Shown here in pieces: positions 18,969 through 30,867 of a stretch of DNA of 54,289 nt. Source of the stretch: Symsagittifera roscoffensis (lineage: Eukaryota; Xenacoelomorpha; Acoela; Convolutidae). The stretch spans positions 1-54,289 of the forward strand of contig NW_026970881.1 in assembly GCF_963678635.1 (NCBI RefSeq), in the 5' to 3' direction. A program made the translations under genes and the position numbers. Below the pieces are notes generated by a model. The model saw nothing but the letters and a program-made list of their open reading frames with translations, searched no databases and was not told where the DNA came from. Each line of letters begins with the position of its first letter. Position 1 is the stretch's first letter.

Positions 18969-20089
18969 CCTATTACAATTTAACTTCATTGTCAAAGTCC
19001 ACAAAACTGAAAAAAAAAAATCGATTATAATGGATCAAAAAAAAAGTTTTTTTGCCTCGAAAAATAGTAATATTATAATCCACTTTTAATTGACTTTAAT
19101 CAATTTGTTTTCACTTTTGTGGACACTGACAAAGACACTCAATTTTAATCGATTTTCATTCATGGGCTCCAATGCGGGCGCCGCAAAAATGGACAATACT
19201 GCTAGTATCAGGGCAGCTCTTTAAACATTGCAACTGTCCTTTAGTTTTATTACTATGAAAAGGTACATTTACAAAAAAATTCGGCTTAGGAAAATAAAAG
19301 AGGCATCATCCTGTGTCATCTCTATGAGCAAAATCTATTTGTCTACTTTTTAAACTAAGATCATAAAGACAAAAGCACCCCATAAATTTCTTCAAATATC
19401 ACAAAAAAACAAAAAGAGAAAAAATCTGTTTGTTTTGGTGTTGCCTAACAATGAAAATAAAACTAGCAAAAAGACTGTAACAAGGAGTGGAGTTCACCAT
19501 AACATACTTAGAAAATATTCGTTGTCACAAATATGTCTCTTATTTTATTTTAAAAAAACAAGCCCAAATATTCATTGGTAGTTGTAAACGCTTCAAGAAG
19601 AAAGCTTTTAATCTAACTGTAAGAACTTATTATGCAAAATACAAACCCTGCTTTCGTTTTTTTGCTCTTGTAGTAAGCATATTTTGGCTGCGAAGTTTTT
19701 TTTTTGTTTTGCCTGTTTTGATAGTAACTGTTATCTCCTGTTCTTTTATGTATTTATATTTCCACAAGTTTTTTATTTCCACAAGATCGTCTTAGAATTC
19801 TATTCATGAATTTAAAACGCTCATATACATGTAACTCTCGAACCAAAAAGAGTTTATGTTTGTCTTGAATATATTTCAGACTTTCCCACTTTTAATTTTA
19901 AAAAAGTTCCTCCACAGGAGTCTTTGCTGGCTTTATAATCATTTCATGTCTGTCTCATTAGCTGTGCCATAGATCAGTACACTATATTGACAAGTTGGTT
20001 GGTTATCTGTGCCGTAGATCAGTACAATATATTTGTACATATTGAGCAGTGTAGATATGCTAAAAAAAAATGTGAGTTAATAGATCAGC
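18969..20089. other. Non-coding, AT-rich
   Basis: No gene found. At 19075-19178 an AATCGATT-rich segment ends in the inverted motif CTCCAATGCGGGCG, a possible right end of a TIR element whose left end is near 17488 or 15831. Confidence 0.4.
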
Positions 20090-21120
20090 GATCAAGATTT
20101 AGCTGCCACTTTCCAAGTTTTATATATGTGTCTTTTGAAATTTAATTTTTCATCAATTATTAGACCTAAGTACTTATGGGATCTATTATTAGAGAATTTT
20201 CTCCTGCTAAAATGTAAGAGGACTGTTTTTTCCTTGTTTCTGATACGTTTATTTTTCGGAAACCATTTTGCAACTTAGCTTGTATCAGAATTCACCTGCT
20301 GCTGGTTTCTTGTTTTAGTTGTTGCATACATGCTCAATCATCAGCAAACAGTACAACTTTATTATGCCTAGAAACAGTTGGCAAACCAATTATATACAGC
20401 AACAACAACAAAGGACTTAGGACTGAACCTTGTGGTACACCATATTAGTTTATTTTAGTGTCTGAACTTGAATTGTTATAACTAACGTACTGTTTACGTT
20501 TTTCAAGGTATGGCCTCAAAAGACTAATAATTTTACATCGTATATCGTATGTTTTGCATTTTTACACTAAGAATTTGTGATAAATTGTGTCGAACGTTTT
20601 TGTATGATCTAACAGCGTACACACGGAGTCAAGATTATCTTCAAAGTTCTCCACTACTTGTTCACTGAGTTCTAAGGTAGCCTCAACTGTGCTTTTTTTC
20701 TTATTTCTGAATCCATACTGACATGCTGTTAATACATCATATTTGTTCAAAAACTTTCTCAAGCGAACATTAATTATTTTTTCTAAATTTTTGCCCATAA
20801 TTGGTAGAATAATTATGGGTCTGTACTTACCACAATCTGATAATGTGCCATTTTATGAATTGCTTGAACTTTCGCAACCTTAAAAACTGAAAGATAATAA
20901 GACAACTCTACACTTTGATTAAAAAAGCAACTATGTAGCTCATTTATAACCGGACTTAACTTTTTTGTTAGGTTGTTACTTTGGTTGTAACTATCAAGGC
21001 TGTTTGTTTCTTCTGTGTGTTAATTACTTCATAAACTTCTTGGGGTGAAATGGTTTAAAAAAACTCTGTGTTTTCAGTTTCTACGACGTTTTTAAAATTT
21101 TGTGGTGTTGTATTAGTTTT
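20090..21120 (-). pseudogene. Non-LTR retrotransposon (LINE) reverse transcriptase fragment
   Basis: Decayed LINE RT on the - strand. In order: a KPFHPKKFMK-like start near 21060, YRPIIILPIMGKNLEKII near 20800, QYGFRNKKKS, DHTKTFDTIYHK (catalytic Asp region), a GVPQGSVLS-type motif near 20435, LFADD near 20335, and KYLGLIIDEKLNFKRHIYK near 20150. Several frame shifts and stops separate the motifs. The GFR...ST and KYLG motifs suggest a Jockey/CR1/I-type clade. Too decayed to be active. Confidence 0.85.
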
Positions 21121-22617
21121 GATTAGCTTCTGACCAATTTCAATTAAAAAAGTTAAATTCTTTTGCACTCGGAGAGTCGCAATCTGATTCAAGCAATAAC
21201 TTTTTTTTACTTGAATAGGTTTAATTTATACTTTTAAAATTCATTTGATTTTTGTTATTCTGTTCAACTATAAAAATGCAACTACAGTTTTTAAACTAAA
21301 TTAGACACTTGTGATTTCGGTTGCTGAAAATTGCAACCAAGAAAAGATATCAACTTTTGGACAAGCTTAGTTGCTGAAAGTGCTAATTGACAAGTTAAGA
21401 GAAAAAATAGCAATCTATGAATTGAGATATACGGCTTTAAGAACTATGCTTCAATTGCAAAGGTTCTATTTTTTAAACTAGTTGCTGAGAATTGCTACGT
21501 GTCTCAATTTCAAGCGTTCTTCACCCTTTTCGCTTTTCTTGTCGACTATTGCGTTTATTAGATCATTGACTTGTTATAAAACTGAGATTTATTACCGTGT
21601 TTTTTGAACATTGTTTTTAGGCATGCATCTTATTTAAAATCATATTGAACAAAAAAAATAGGAAGAACTTGTTCGCCTCTATGCGAACTGTTGAAGTTAA
21701 ATTTTGTCTATGGGTGAGAAAATATGGAAAAATTTTTTTTAAAGAAAACGACAATTTTTTGAAAGTAAATAGATTATTCTGTAGAGCTAACGCTTTTGCT
21801 CATTCAACCGATGTAAACCTAATAGCTACATCAAGGTTTTTAACTCAAAACTTCAGTGTAGAGTGACTGCTACCATCTCCACAACTAGAGTTCATAAGAA
21901 TTTACATGCTTCACTTTTCCACGTTCAAATTTTCTTTTTTTTCTACTTCGGGAGAAAAACTAGCGCACATTTTCACGATTCTCATCTCATTTTTCATTTC
22001 GGATGCACCGCATTTAGAGCTGGTCGCCCTATTAGCCAAGGGTTGTTTCTTGATAGCATTTCCATAGTTTATAAATCGATCACATGGTCAATTTTTTCAT
22101 AACGAACTTGCCCACGGTGATTTTTGCACCAAAACGACATGCTGCACTTCCAGGAAGATCTAATGAAACCATTTTTGACTGCCTCATGGATTATTTTTGA
22201 TTCAATAGGAGTGAGACGCTCGTTCATGCATGTTTTCTTCCTGTTCAATTTGTTGCTTTTATTATTCAAATTTGTTGTAACTTGGAAGTTGCTAATTTGT
22301 CTTCCAACCTAACAAACTTCACAGAAATCGTAGCGGTCTATGCATGAGATTGATTTGCGGTACCCGGCATAATGTGGTACGCACTCAAAGAGCTCTGCGT
22401 AACTTTAGTGTATCCTAAATGTCTGAAAAATACTAGCAAATTACCAAGAAATTAGTTTTCTTTTCGTAAGAATCACCCGAATTTTTTCTCTGATTAAATG
22501 AAGGTTTTTTGACTAGGATGGAATCCTTACTGGTATAACGTTCCTGTACCGTCAACCATTCGTGCAAATTATAACAAATATTTTGTAAAACGCTCTTTTG
22601 TGCAAGTTCACTCTTAC
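21121..22617. other. Non-coding, AT-rich
   Basis: No supported gene. Small open frames lack protein-like composition. Confidence 0.4.
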
Positions 22618-22699
22618 CAGATAACAAGTTGTTTGCCATCAGCAGCAACGCCTCTCTCACCTTCTTATCCGTAACCTGATTGATGATATGATTCATCTG
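22618..22699 (-). CDS. Possible host exon, - strand
   Basis: An 82-bp stretch with better coding composition than its surroundings. It is bounded by acceptor TATTCTACAG and donor CTG|GTAAGA on the - strand. It encodes NHIINQVTDKKVREALLLM and a few more residues, a helical segment. The frame stays open to 22433 beyond the donor. Not recognised; a HEAT-like helix is possible. Weak call, supported only by splice-like sites and composition. Confidence 0.3.
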
Positions 22700-22987
22700 C
22701 TGTAGAATATCTATGATGTATAAAGAAACCTTTTTAATACAATAATTAATAATAAATGAAACCAATGATATTGTCTTTTTGTTAATTCAAACAACTTAAC
22801 TCAAGTTTCTAGGGATCAGGAAAACGATGAATCATAAAAAAGAATTTTATTATAACAAAAATTGAAATTTGTAAACTTTATTTTGTAGCTCATCTCCCCT
22901 CACGCTATTTAAAGTAAAAAGTGTTAAGTGCTTTAGCATGTTTAAAGTATCGTTTAGAATAAATAACATGACTCGTTTTGTATGCTT

Positions 22988-23172
22988 AGAGGTACTTAGC
23001 GTAGTGGTAAGGCGGTCACTTCAAGATCGTCAGATTTTGTAATCGATCCCCTGCCATGGCTAGGATAGTGTGCGAGGACGAGCTCTCACTTGACCTCTAG
23101 CTTCAGGTCTACCACAGCCGAAACCACAATTATTATATTGGAACGCCTAACTCGGATTAAGAAGTTAGCGCA
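22988..23172 (+). mobile_element. tRNA-derived SINE
   Basis: An A-box-like TAGCGTAGTGG (22997-23007) and B-box-like GTAATCGATCC (23039-23049) are spaced as in a tRNA gene. A roughly 120-bp tail unrelated to tRNA follows. It cannot be folded into a full tRNA, so a SINE is more likely than a tRNA gene. Confidence 0.65.
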
Positions 23173-24085
23173 TTAATTATCGCAAATTGGCTAAACTGGC
23201 AATTTTTAAATCTCATAATTTTTGAGAAAAAAAGATCATAGCTCAAGTTTGAGCTCAGAACAACAATACTTTTCGGATGGTATAAAACACTTCCGCCACA
23301 AATGGCTCGTTTAGAAGTCGAAATTTACCTGGAGTAAAAAACCACCCCGAGCACAAATATTCCGTCACTTTATTCGAAACTAGTCTGAAAAAACAAAACA
23401 AATTAACGTCGAAAACAAGTTTAATCAGGGTTCATTATATTTTTCAGTAGTTCTGATAAAAATTTCGTATCGCATCCCGCCCTTGCTAAGCATGACCACT
23501 CGATTGCTGTGCATTGCTCCAATCAATTCAATTTTGATTCTGTTTTGTTTTTAATAAGGTGTTATACTCTAGTCTAGAGGTCACTTTCCTAAAAAAACAC
23601 CAACAATTGTTTGCAACTAATCTTCGCTTTCATAATTGATTTTCAATTGAGAAAAAATGCTCATCATACAATTTCTTACTCATAGTCTATGGAAAAATGC
23701 CGACAAACAATCTTCATACAAAAAGTAGAAATTATTACCGATATTTCAAAAGTTTCGGTAATTGGAAAAAGATATTTGTATTTGTGTGAAAAATTTTTAT
23801 CAAACAAAATGCTTTGATCAAAATGGTATTAAAAACAGCTTTTCATAAACAAAAAATTTCAGAAATTTTTATACAATTAGAGTTTAATGTGGTTTTTAAA
23901 TTAGGAGCACTTTGTATCTCGAGAATTTGCTTGATAATAATAGTTATTTGATAATAATTTATCTCCTCTATGCTCAAAATTCTTTCAAACATCCACCTCT
24001 AACAAATTTTTGGGAAACAACTTGCATGCATGAAAGGACTTTTTCTGAATAACATAGTCCGGTTAAACTTCGAAAGTTTTAATGA
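23173..24085. other. Non-coding, AT-rich
   Basis: Nothing supported. Confidence 0.4.
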
Positions 24086-25033
24086 ATCCCGCACTGACAA
24101 AAAATGGTTTTGGATGGATATAAAATGATTGTAAATCGATTTTAAATTGCTCCAAATTGATTAACAATGTACATTTACGAACTTCAATGGAATTTAAATC
24201 GATTTGAATTGATCTTTTTTGAAAATTTTGGATCGATTTGAGCGTCTTAAAGATCGATTTGAATCGATTTAGGTGGATTTTCAGACTCACTAAAATCATA
24301 CCCTTTAAAAAAAATTAGAGTTTTTTATTCTCGATTTTTTAAATATCGTGCCAGATGTTATAGAATTCAATGAAATGATCCACATAAATCAGATTTAAAG
24401 CTCAAAAATAAGCAAAGAAATTATAGAAAATTATTGTAAATCAGATTTTGCAAAATCCTATGTAACAAACAAGAAAAAGGTCAGAATAAACTAAAATTTG
24501 ATCTCATTAAAATGCAATTAAATCATAGAAAACTATGAATATATATCAGATTTTGGGCAAAACCTAATAAAACGAATCAAGAAAAGAGTGAATATAGATC
24601 AATTTTTGAGACCAAAATATGCAAAAAAAACATATATTTTATTCGATATTTTGGTCTTTTTATTTGGTCTTTTTATGCTACAATACGCTAAGGATGTAAA
24701 TTGAAAAATGATAGGCAATGAATAAATACAATAAAACTTCGTAACTGATAAATCTCGAATAAAAAAATTGATTTAAATCCGTTTTAATCCCTTTAAAAGT
24801 GAAAACAAATCGAGACTGGACAAAATGCATTTAAATTGATTTAAAGTCGATTTGGATCAGTTTTTTAGCTGGGATTTAAGATCAATTTAAATTGATTTTA
24901 AGTCAATCCAAACCAATCTTCATCTTTTTTTTAATTTTCGTACATTTTTTTCATACTAAAATTGATCTAAAAATAAACAACGTACTTTTTTCATACTACA
25001 ATTAATCCTAATCCATTTTTGTCAGTGCGGGAT
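24086..25033. mobile_element. Non-autonomous TIR element with AATCGATTT-rich interior
   Basis: 948 bp with about 21-bp terminal inverted repeats, ATCCCGCACTGACAAAAATG at the right end and the same with one extra A at the left. The interior is packed with variants of AAATCGATTT(G/A)AATTGAT on both strands. No transposase and no clear target duplication. The CCCGCA(C/T)TG end and an internal AAGTGAAAACAAATCGA motif recur near 15831, 17488 and 19178, so this is a local family. Confidence 0.75.
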
Positions 25034-25215
25034 GAGAAGTCAATGTTATTATGTTTTTTTTTCATTTTCAAATGACAATAAGAACTTGACTCAAAATGAA
25101 CTTTTAAAAACATGCCATCATTTGCCACCACTGAATGTTTCAAAGTAGAAACTTTCTAGCCATAAGCAAAAGGTTAAGTTTTTTATGATGATTCCTTGTC
25201 AAATTCACCGTATGA

Positions 25216-26320
25216 ACTTCAAAAGCAAACGACAAACACTGAAACATGAAACACACTCAAAAATTGTGGTATTAACTTTTTTTAAAAGCCTATCAGGCTA
25301 ATTTTATGAATCGAAAATTGCTTTTCTACAATTTTCTAGAAGTTTCATGCTATTTCGTGTATGTATGGATCGTATGACTAGAATTTTTCATGTTCAAACA
25401 AACCAAGCATTATCAAAAAATTCAGTCAACCCGGCCTGTTTAGTGCTCTTTAAGTCAATATCAAGTTTCAGCTTAGTAAATAATCAAATCAGATGTAAAT
25501 TGTGCAGAAACTGTAAAGGATTTTGTTTAGAGATGGAACGATTGCTTATGCAGGGTCACATCGTAAAAAAAATTTAAAACATCACGGCTAATTATGTCGA
25601 TAATGATAACGCTGATGCCGATAATGATAACGATGATGAAAAAAAACTTGAAAAGAAAAAATCTTGAATTGAGGTGACAGAGAAAAATTTTAAAGTAATA
25701 TATGCCAAATGGTGCTGGGCATTGAAGATCAAATGGAAACTGAGGGCAAAATAATCGGCACGAAAAACGTGAAAGACCTTTTTGATGAATCTGATTTCAT
25801 TCATGCATACATACAACTTCCACTGAACACGAAAACTAGCAGGTATTGTATGATATCACTTGTCGGGGCTTGTTTCACTAAAGCCTACAAGTTCAAAACT
25901 GGATCATGCAGAACTAAAACAAAGCAGGCAGGCAGAGTTCCGACGTGCGAAGTGCATCAATACTCTCCAGGCAACAGTCATGAATGATCTTCTTACGTTC
26001 CCAACACCGATCTGGCGTTTTTTTTTATTGAACAGCCTATATTTTTCATATGTCAACTCTTTCAAAGGTATCTCTGGCCATATCTACCTTTTCTTCGAAA
26101 TCCATCTCAACGTTTCTTTCCTTCTGAAAACATTGGAAACATCTTTCCGTCTGAAAATATTGGTCTTCTTTCCTTCTGAAAACATTGGTAACTGGGAAAG
26201 CTAAGTGGACTTCCCGTATACAGGTCGAATGTACAGGGATGACCTAGGGGTATATAAACGAAAATTTGGGAAACCTCAAACCGTCGTGAGCGCCCACCTC
26301 GAAAAACCTATCAGCAATCC
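25216..26320 (+). repeat. 1.1-kb tandem duplication, unit 1
   Basis: Near-identical to the next 1104 bp. It carries a TATA-like GGGGTATATAAACG near its 3' end (about 26248-26261) and ends AATCC. Both copies lie immediately 5' of a BEL/Pao gag, so they may be that element's LTR or promoter region. Small ORFs inside are duplicated too but are not protein-like. Confidence 0.8.
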
Positions 26321-27424
26321 ACTTCAAAAGCAAACGACAAACACTGAAACATGAAACACACTCAAAAATTGTGGTATTAACTTTTTTTAAAAGCCTATCA
26401 GGCTAATTTTATGAATCGAAAATTGCTTTTCTACAATTTTCTAGAAGTTTCATGCTATTTCGTGTATGTATGGATCGTATGACTAGAATTTTTCATGTTC
26501 AAACAAACCAAGCATTATCAAAAAATTCAGTCAACCCGGCCTGTTTAGTGCTCTTTAAGTCAATATCAAGTTTCAGCTTAGTAAATAATCAAATCAGATG
26601 TAAACTGTGCAGAAACTGTAAAGGATTTTGTTTAGAGATGGAACGATTGCTTATGCAGGGTCACATCGTAAAAAAAATTTAAAACATCACGGCTAATTAT
26701 GTCGATAATGATAACGCTGATGCCGATAATGATAACGATGATGAAAAAAAACTTGAAAAGAAAAAATCTTGAATTGAGGTGACAGAGAAAAATTTTAAAG
26801 TAATATATGCCAAATGGTGCTGGGCCTTGAAGATCAAATGGACACTGAGGGCAAAATAATCGGCACGAAAAACGTGAAAGACCTTTTTGATGAATCTGAT
26901 TTCATTCATGCATACATACAACTTCCACTGAACACGAAAACTAGCAGGTATTGTATGATATCACTTGTCGGGGCTTGTTTCACTAAAGCCTACAAGTTCA
27001 AAACTGGATCATGCAGAACTAAAACAAAGCAGGCAGGCAGAGTTCCGACGTGCGAAGTGCATCAATACTCTCCAGGCAACAGTCATGAATGATCTTCTTA
27101 CGTTCCCAACACCGATCTGGCGTTTTTTTTATTGAACAGCCTATATTTTTCATATGTCAACTCTTTCAAAGGTATCTCTGGCCATATCTACCTTTTCTTC
27201 GAAATCCATCTCAACGTTTCTTTCCTTCTGAAAACATTGGAAACATCTTTCCGTCTGAAAACATTGGTCTTCTTTCCTTCTGAAAACATTGGTAACTGGG
27301 AAAGCTAAGTGGACTTCCCGTATACAGGTCGAATGTACAAGGATGACCTAGGGGTATATAAACGAAAATTTGGGAAACCTCAAACCGTCGTGAGCGCCCA
27401 CCTCGAAAAACCTATCAGCAATCC
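26321..27424 (+). repeat. 1.1-kb tandem duplication, unit 2
   Basis: Second copy, differing from unit 1 at a handful of positions, including one base in a T run. It ends 6 bp before recognisable BEL/Pao gag sequence. The TATA-like motif recurs at about 27352-27365. Confidence 0.8.
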
Positions 27425-27429
27425 ACCAT

Positions 27430-30060
27430 AGAAAATGCACAATTCTGAAAGCATCAATAATTTTGCTTGTGTTATTCCAAGTCTCTTTGGTGTGTTTCAA
27501 TCGTTTTTATATGAAGACGATATGAAAGATACCGCCATCTTGAATCAAGCTTTGTGTAAATTGCCTCCAAATATGAAGGAGTCTTGTTCATCCTACATGG
27601 TCCAGCGGAAATAGTATTGTCATAATCTCCTTGATTTTAACGAGTGATGGAAAGAAAAGGCCGAAACGCATGAGCGTATGAAAACTTTTCCTAGTAAAAA
27701 CAAAAACCGAGGAACCGTCAAGACAAAAACTACCACCCGAATTTTTGCATCCAGCAGTAGGCCGAACAAAGTTGAATATCCTCCCTGCCCACAATGCGCT
27801 GGTAAACATCCGTTATGGGGATGAAAAACAATACTCAAGGGGCCAATTTTTCCGCGGAGAGAAACTCGGTTTCTTGTGTCTTCAAGCGGACCACTTGTCC
27901 CGTAATTGCCTGAAAGCTAAGAAAAGCAGTAAACCTGAGTACGAAAGATCGCAAAACGTCCTCTTACATGGTGCAGACCACATTTTGCTCCTCGAAAGGA
28001 AGAAGACAAGTCTTCTACCGAAAAAAACTCCGTCGGATAAATCAACGTCTTCTTGTACCGCATCCGTGCAGGATGTTAAAGTCTCCTCCAGGTTATTGAT
28101 TTAAGTGTTCCATCTCAATCAAAAACCGATAATACTCTCGTTTTGTGCAATCACAACTGGCTTTCCGCAGGCTTGGCCCGACGTCTGAACTTGTCAGGGA
28201 AAAAATTGATTTGACCCTAAAATGTTTTAATTCAACGGATACCGATCCAATCCTTCAATGTAACCGCTCACGTAAAGGATAAAATTAATGTTTGTTCTCA
28301 CGAAGTTGATGTTCCGGCCCTTCAAGAAAAGTATCGATACCTGGAACCAATAAAGCCAGTTCGCTATAGTTATTCGGACATCGAAATGACAATTGGTCAG
28401 ATTTTTTATCACACATACGTCCGCTCGATTCATGATGCAAATAAGAAAATTCCAAAGGCTGTTCATCTGCTTCTAGGCTGGGTTTTGAATAGCCCATTCC
28501 CCTCCTCGTCTGGGTTGTTACCAATTTATTTCAAAGGTAATGCGGAAGACGTGGAACATGTTAGCCAAGTTAAAGCGTGGTATGGTTTAGAGAGCTATGG
28601 TACACACAGGCAAGCTGATGCTCGTTCTGTAGTCGATCAGCGAGCGCATAACTTTTTTGAATCAACAACATACCATGATGGTAAACGGTACTGGGTAGGA
28701 ATGTTATGGGCCGATGATTGCAGTTTTTTACCCAAAAGTTACTACTCAGTGCTGGCATAGTTCAAAACGCTTGACAAACGGCTCGAGAAAGATAGTGGTT
28801 TAACAAAGAAACACACTAAGACAAAAATTGAAGACCTCGATAAGGGTTATTTCAATCCAGCTATACCGCACAATCCGCAACTCGGCTCCGCCATTCAATG
28901 GTTTTTACCCTATCACCATGTCCTCAACTCAAACAAGCCAGTTAAGGTTTGTCGGGTTATGAATGGTGTGTCAAAATTTCACGGCCAATCTATAAGAAAA
29001 TCTTTTTCTTTGGCCCTCATTTACTGCATATTTACTTCACGAGTTAATGCACTTCTACCGACATCAGTTTGCCAACTCCTCGGACATCGAGGGTATGTTA
29101 GTTTAGGTTGGGATAACCCCTTGTGATTTGCGTTTTTTGTGGCGCGAGTATGCCACATCGGAATTGGAAGTATTTCAGTATACCCCGCATATTTTCCGTG
29201 CACGGGACTCCCCGACGTGCGCGAATTGCGCACTTCGGCAAACCGCCAGTGATAACGTTGAAACTTTTCCTGAAAAACCTAGAGCAGTACTTACTAGGTT
29301 CTACATGGCTGATTACTTCGATTCATTCGAAACCGCGAATGAGAATAAGAAGGATCTGGTGAGCCTGCTTAAATCGGTGGTAATCCGTGTCTCCAAGTTT
29401 TTTAGATTGAAGAAAACTTAAGACCTTCAATTGACGTAACTGCAAAGTGAAAAAGTAACTGCTAAAGGAAATTGCGAGTGTTAATGACCATTTGAATTCT
29501 CATGTGTTCGGGCTAAAGTTGAACCATGGAAGTGACTGTCTTTTTGTTAGTCGTGGAGTTAATCGTGAGCTCCAAACATCCGTTACGCACCGAACTGTTC
29601 TCGGTTTCGTCTCATCCTTATTGGTTTGGTTGCCCCTACACGTCTGCTTTTGGAACATTTGGCGCATAACTAGGAAACATTGGGATGATTTCTTCCCAGA
29701 AGCGCTCCGGAAGCATTTCATTAAGTGGCAGTTAAGAATGTTTGTCTTAGGAGAAATAGTCGTTCCCCGAAACCACTTGAGTAATCCATTCGATGAATTT
29801 CGATGAATGTGAGCTCCAAATGTTGGGGGATAGCTCGCAAGATGTAGTTTGAGTCGTTGGTTTTCTTCGTGCCCGGATTATTGAGACTCAAAAATTTGAA
29901 ATTTTGTTCGTTTTTGGTAAAGCAAGGGTAGCGCCAATGAAGGCTTTGTCAATTCCGAAGGTGTAATCACAGGCCGCTTTGCTGGCATCTCAGTTGAAGG
30001 AAGATATTCTAATCATTTTAGCCCGCACGTTTTTACACCACGTTGTTACAATGTCTTCAC
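27430..30060 (+). pseudogene. Decayed BEL/Pao gag-pol fragment
   Basis: A BEL/Pao-type polyprotein can be followed through frameshifts and stops. Gag: LPPNMKESCSSYMVQ (about 27570), EKAETHERMKTF, and two zinc fingers beginning CPQCAGKHPLW and CLQADHLSRNCLK (27780-27925). Pol: LLLGWVLNSPF (28470), KRYWVGMLWADD (28690), QWFLPYHHVLNSNKPVKV (about 28900), then reverse transcriptase LRFLWREYATSEL, DSPTCANCALRQTA and YMADYFDSFE (29130-29340; YMADY stands at the catalytic YMDDY position), then VSRGVNRELQTSVTHRTVL (29540). The last recognisable part, GKARVAPMKALSIPK, is near 29920. Integrase is absent. Inactive. Confidence 0.85.
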
Positions 30061-30867
30061 TCCACCGATAAATTACTTTCGCCGCAAAACGTAGCTCAAA
30101 ACGATGCCGAGTCGTAGCTCTTTTACCAACACTTTGACCTTATGCAGGCGTTTCAATGCCCCAATAGTCTCTATGATTGCGTAATATGTTATGTTTAAAG
30201 GTTTTTACTTAACAATAATCATCAAGGTTACCGCCTGAACAGCTAGTACTACAATTTCAAAAAAGGCATATTATAACACAAAAATAATTTTCTCAATTAT
30301 AGATAGATCTTTATCATACAATTCCATACCACTCCATAGAAGACAAGTTATATGATATATCTTGACCAGCATTTTTTGTTCTATTGATGAAATTGATATT
30401 TCTCAGTTTTTAGCTTTTAGGAACCCGCCTTATCAAAAATGCCCCTCTCAGTTTTCCGCTTTCCCTCCTTCCTCGTCCCCCCACCATCATTATGCCAGTC
30501 GACACACAAAGTCTGCTTTAGTTAACTTTCAACTATAGTATGAATCACCAGCGTTATCATAATGAACCTTCAAAAACCTAATTATAAGTTTCAATGAAAC
30601 ATACAAGCATTCATTCCAAAGTAACAACTCTTCTTTGTTTTGAACTCACAATTGAAAGTGGGAGGGTGTAAAATTTATTCACAAAAACAATCAATTTCAG
30701 TAGGCAAACACAAAAACGACAATCCTTTGTCGGCGAATCAGTAAACATCTTGAAACACAAAATCATCAAATTGGAATGTGAGTTAAATCTAATAATAAAT
30801 TGAACTAACTGCTTAGCTTGACTATTGAAAGTTTGATTATTACTGACTTTGTTAGAATTATTTAGAC
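30061..30867. other. Upstream region of the 30868 gene
   Basis: AT-rich, no ORF. ATTATTTAG just before the ATG at 30868 could be a splice acceptor for a 5' non-coding exon. Confidence 0.35.

Noticed and set aside
22988-23172. tRNA gene
   Set aside because: A- and B-box-like sequences are present but no cloverleaf can be drawn, and the B box departs from GGTTCGA; a SINE fits better.
25709-25987. 92-codon ORF repeated at 26814-27092 as a duplicated gene
   Set aside because: The whole 1.1-kb unit is duplicated, so conservation is only by recent copying. The sequence is not protein-like and no homologue is recognised.
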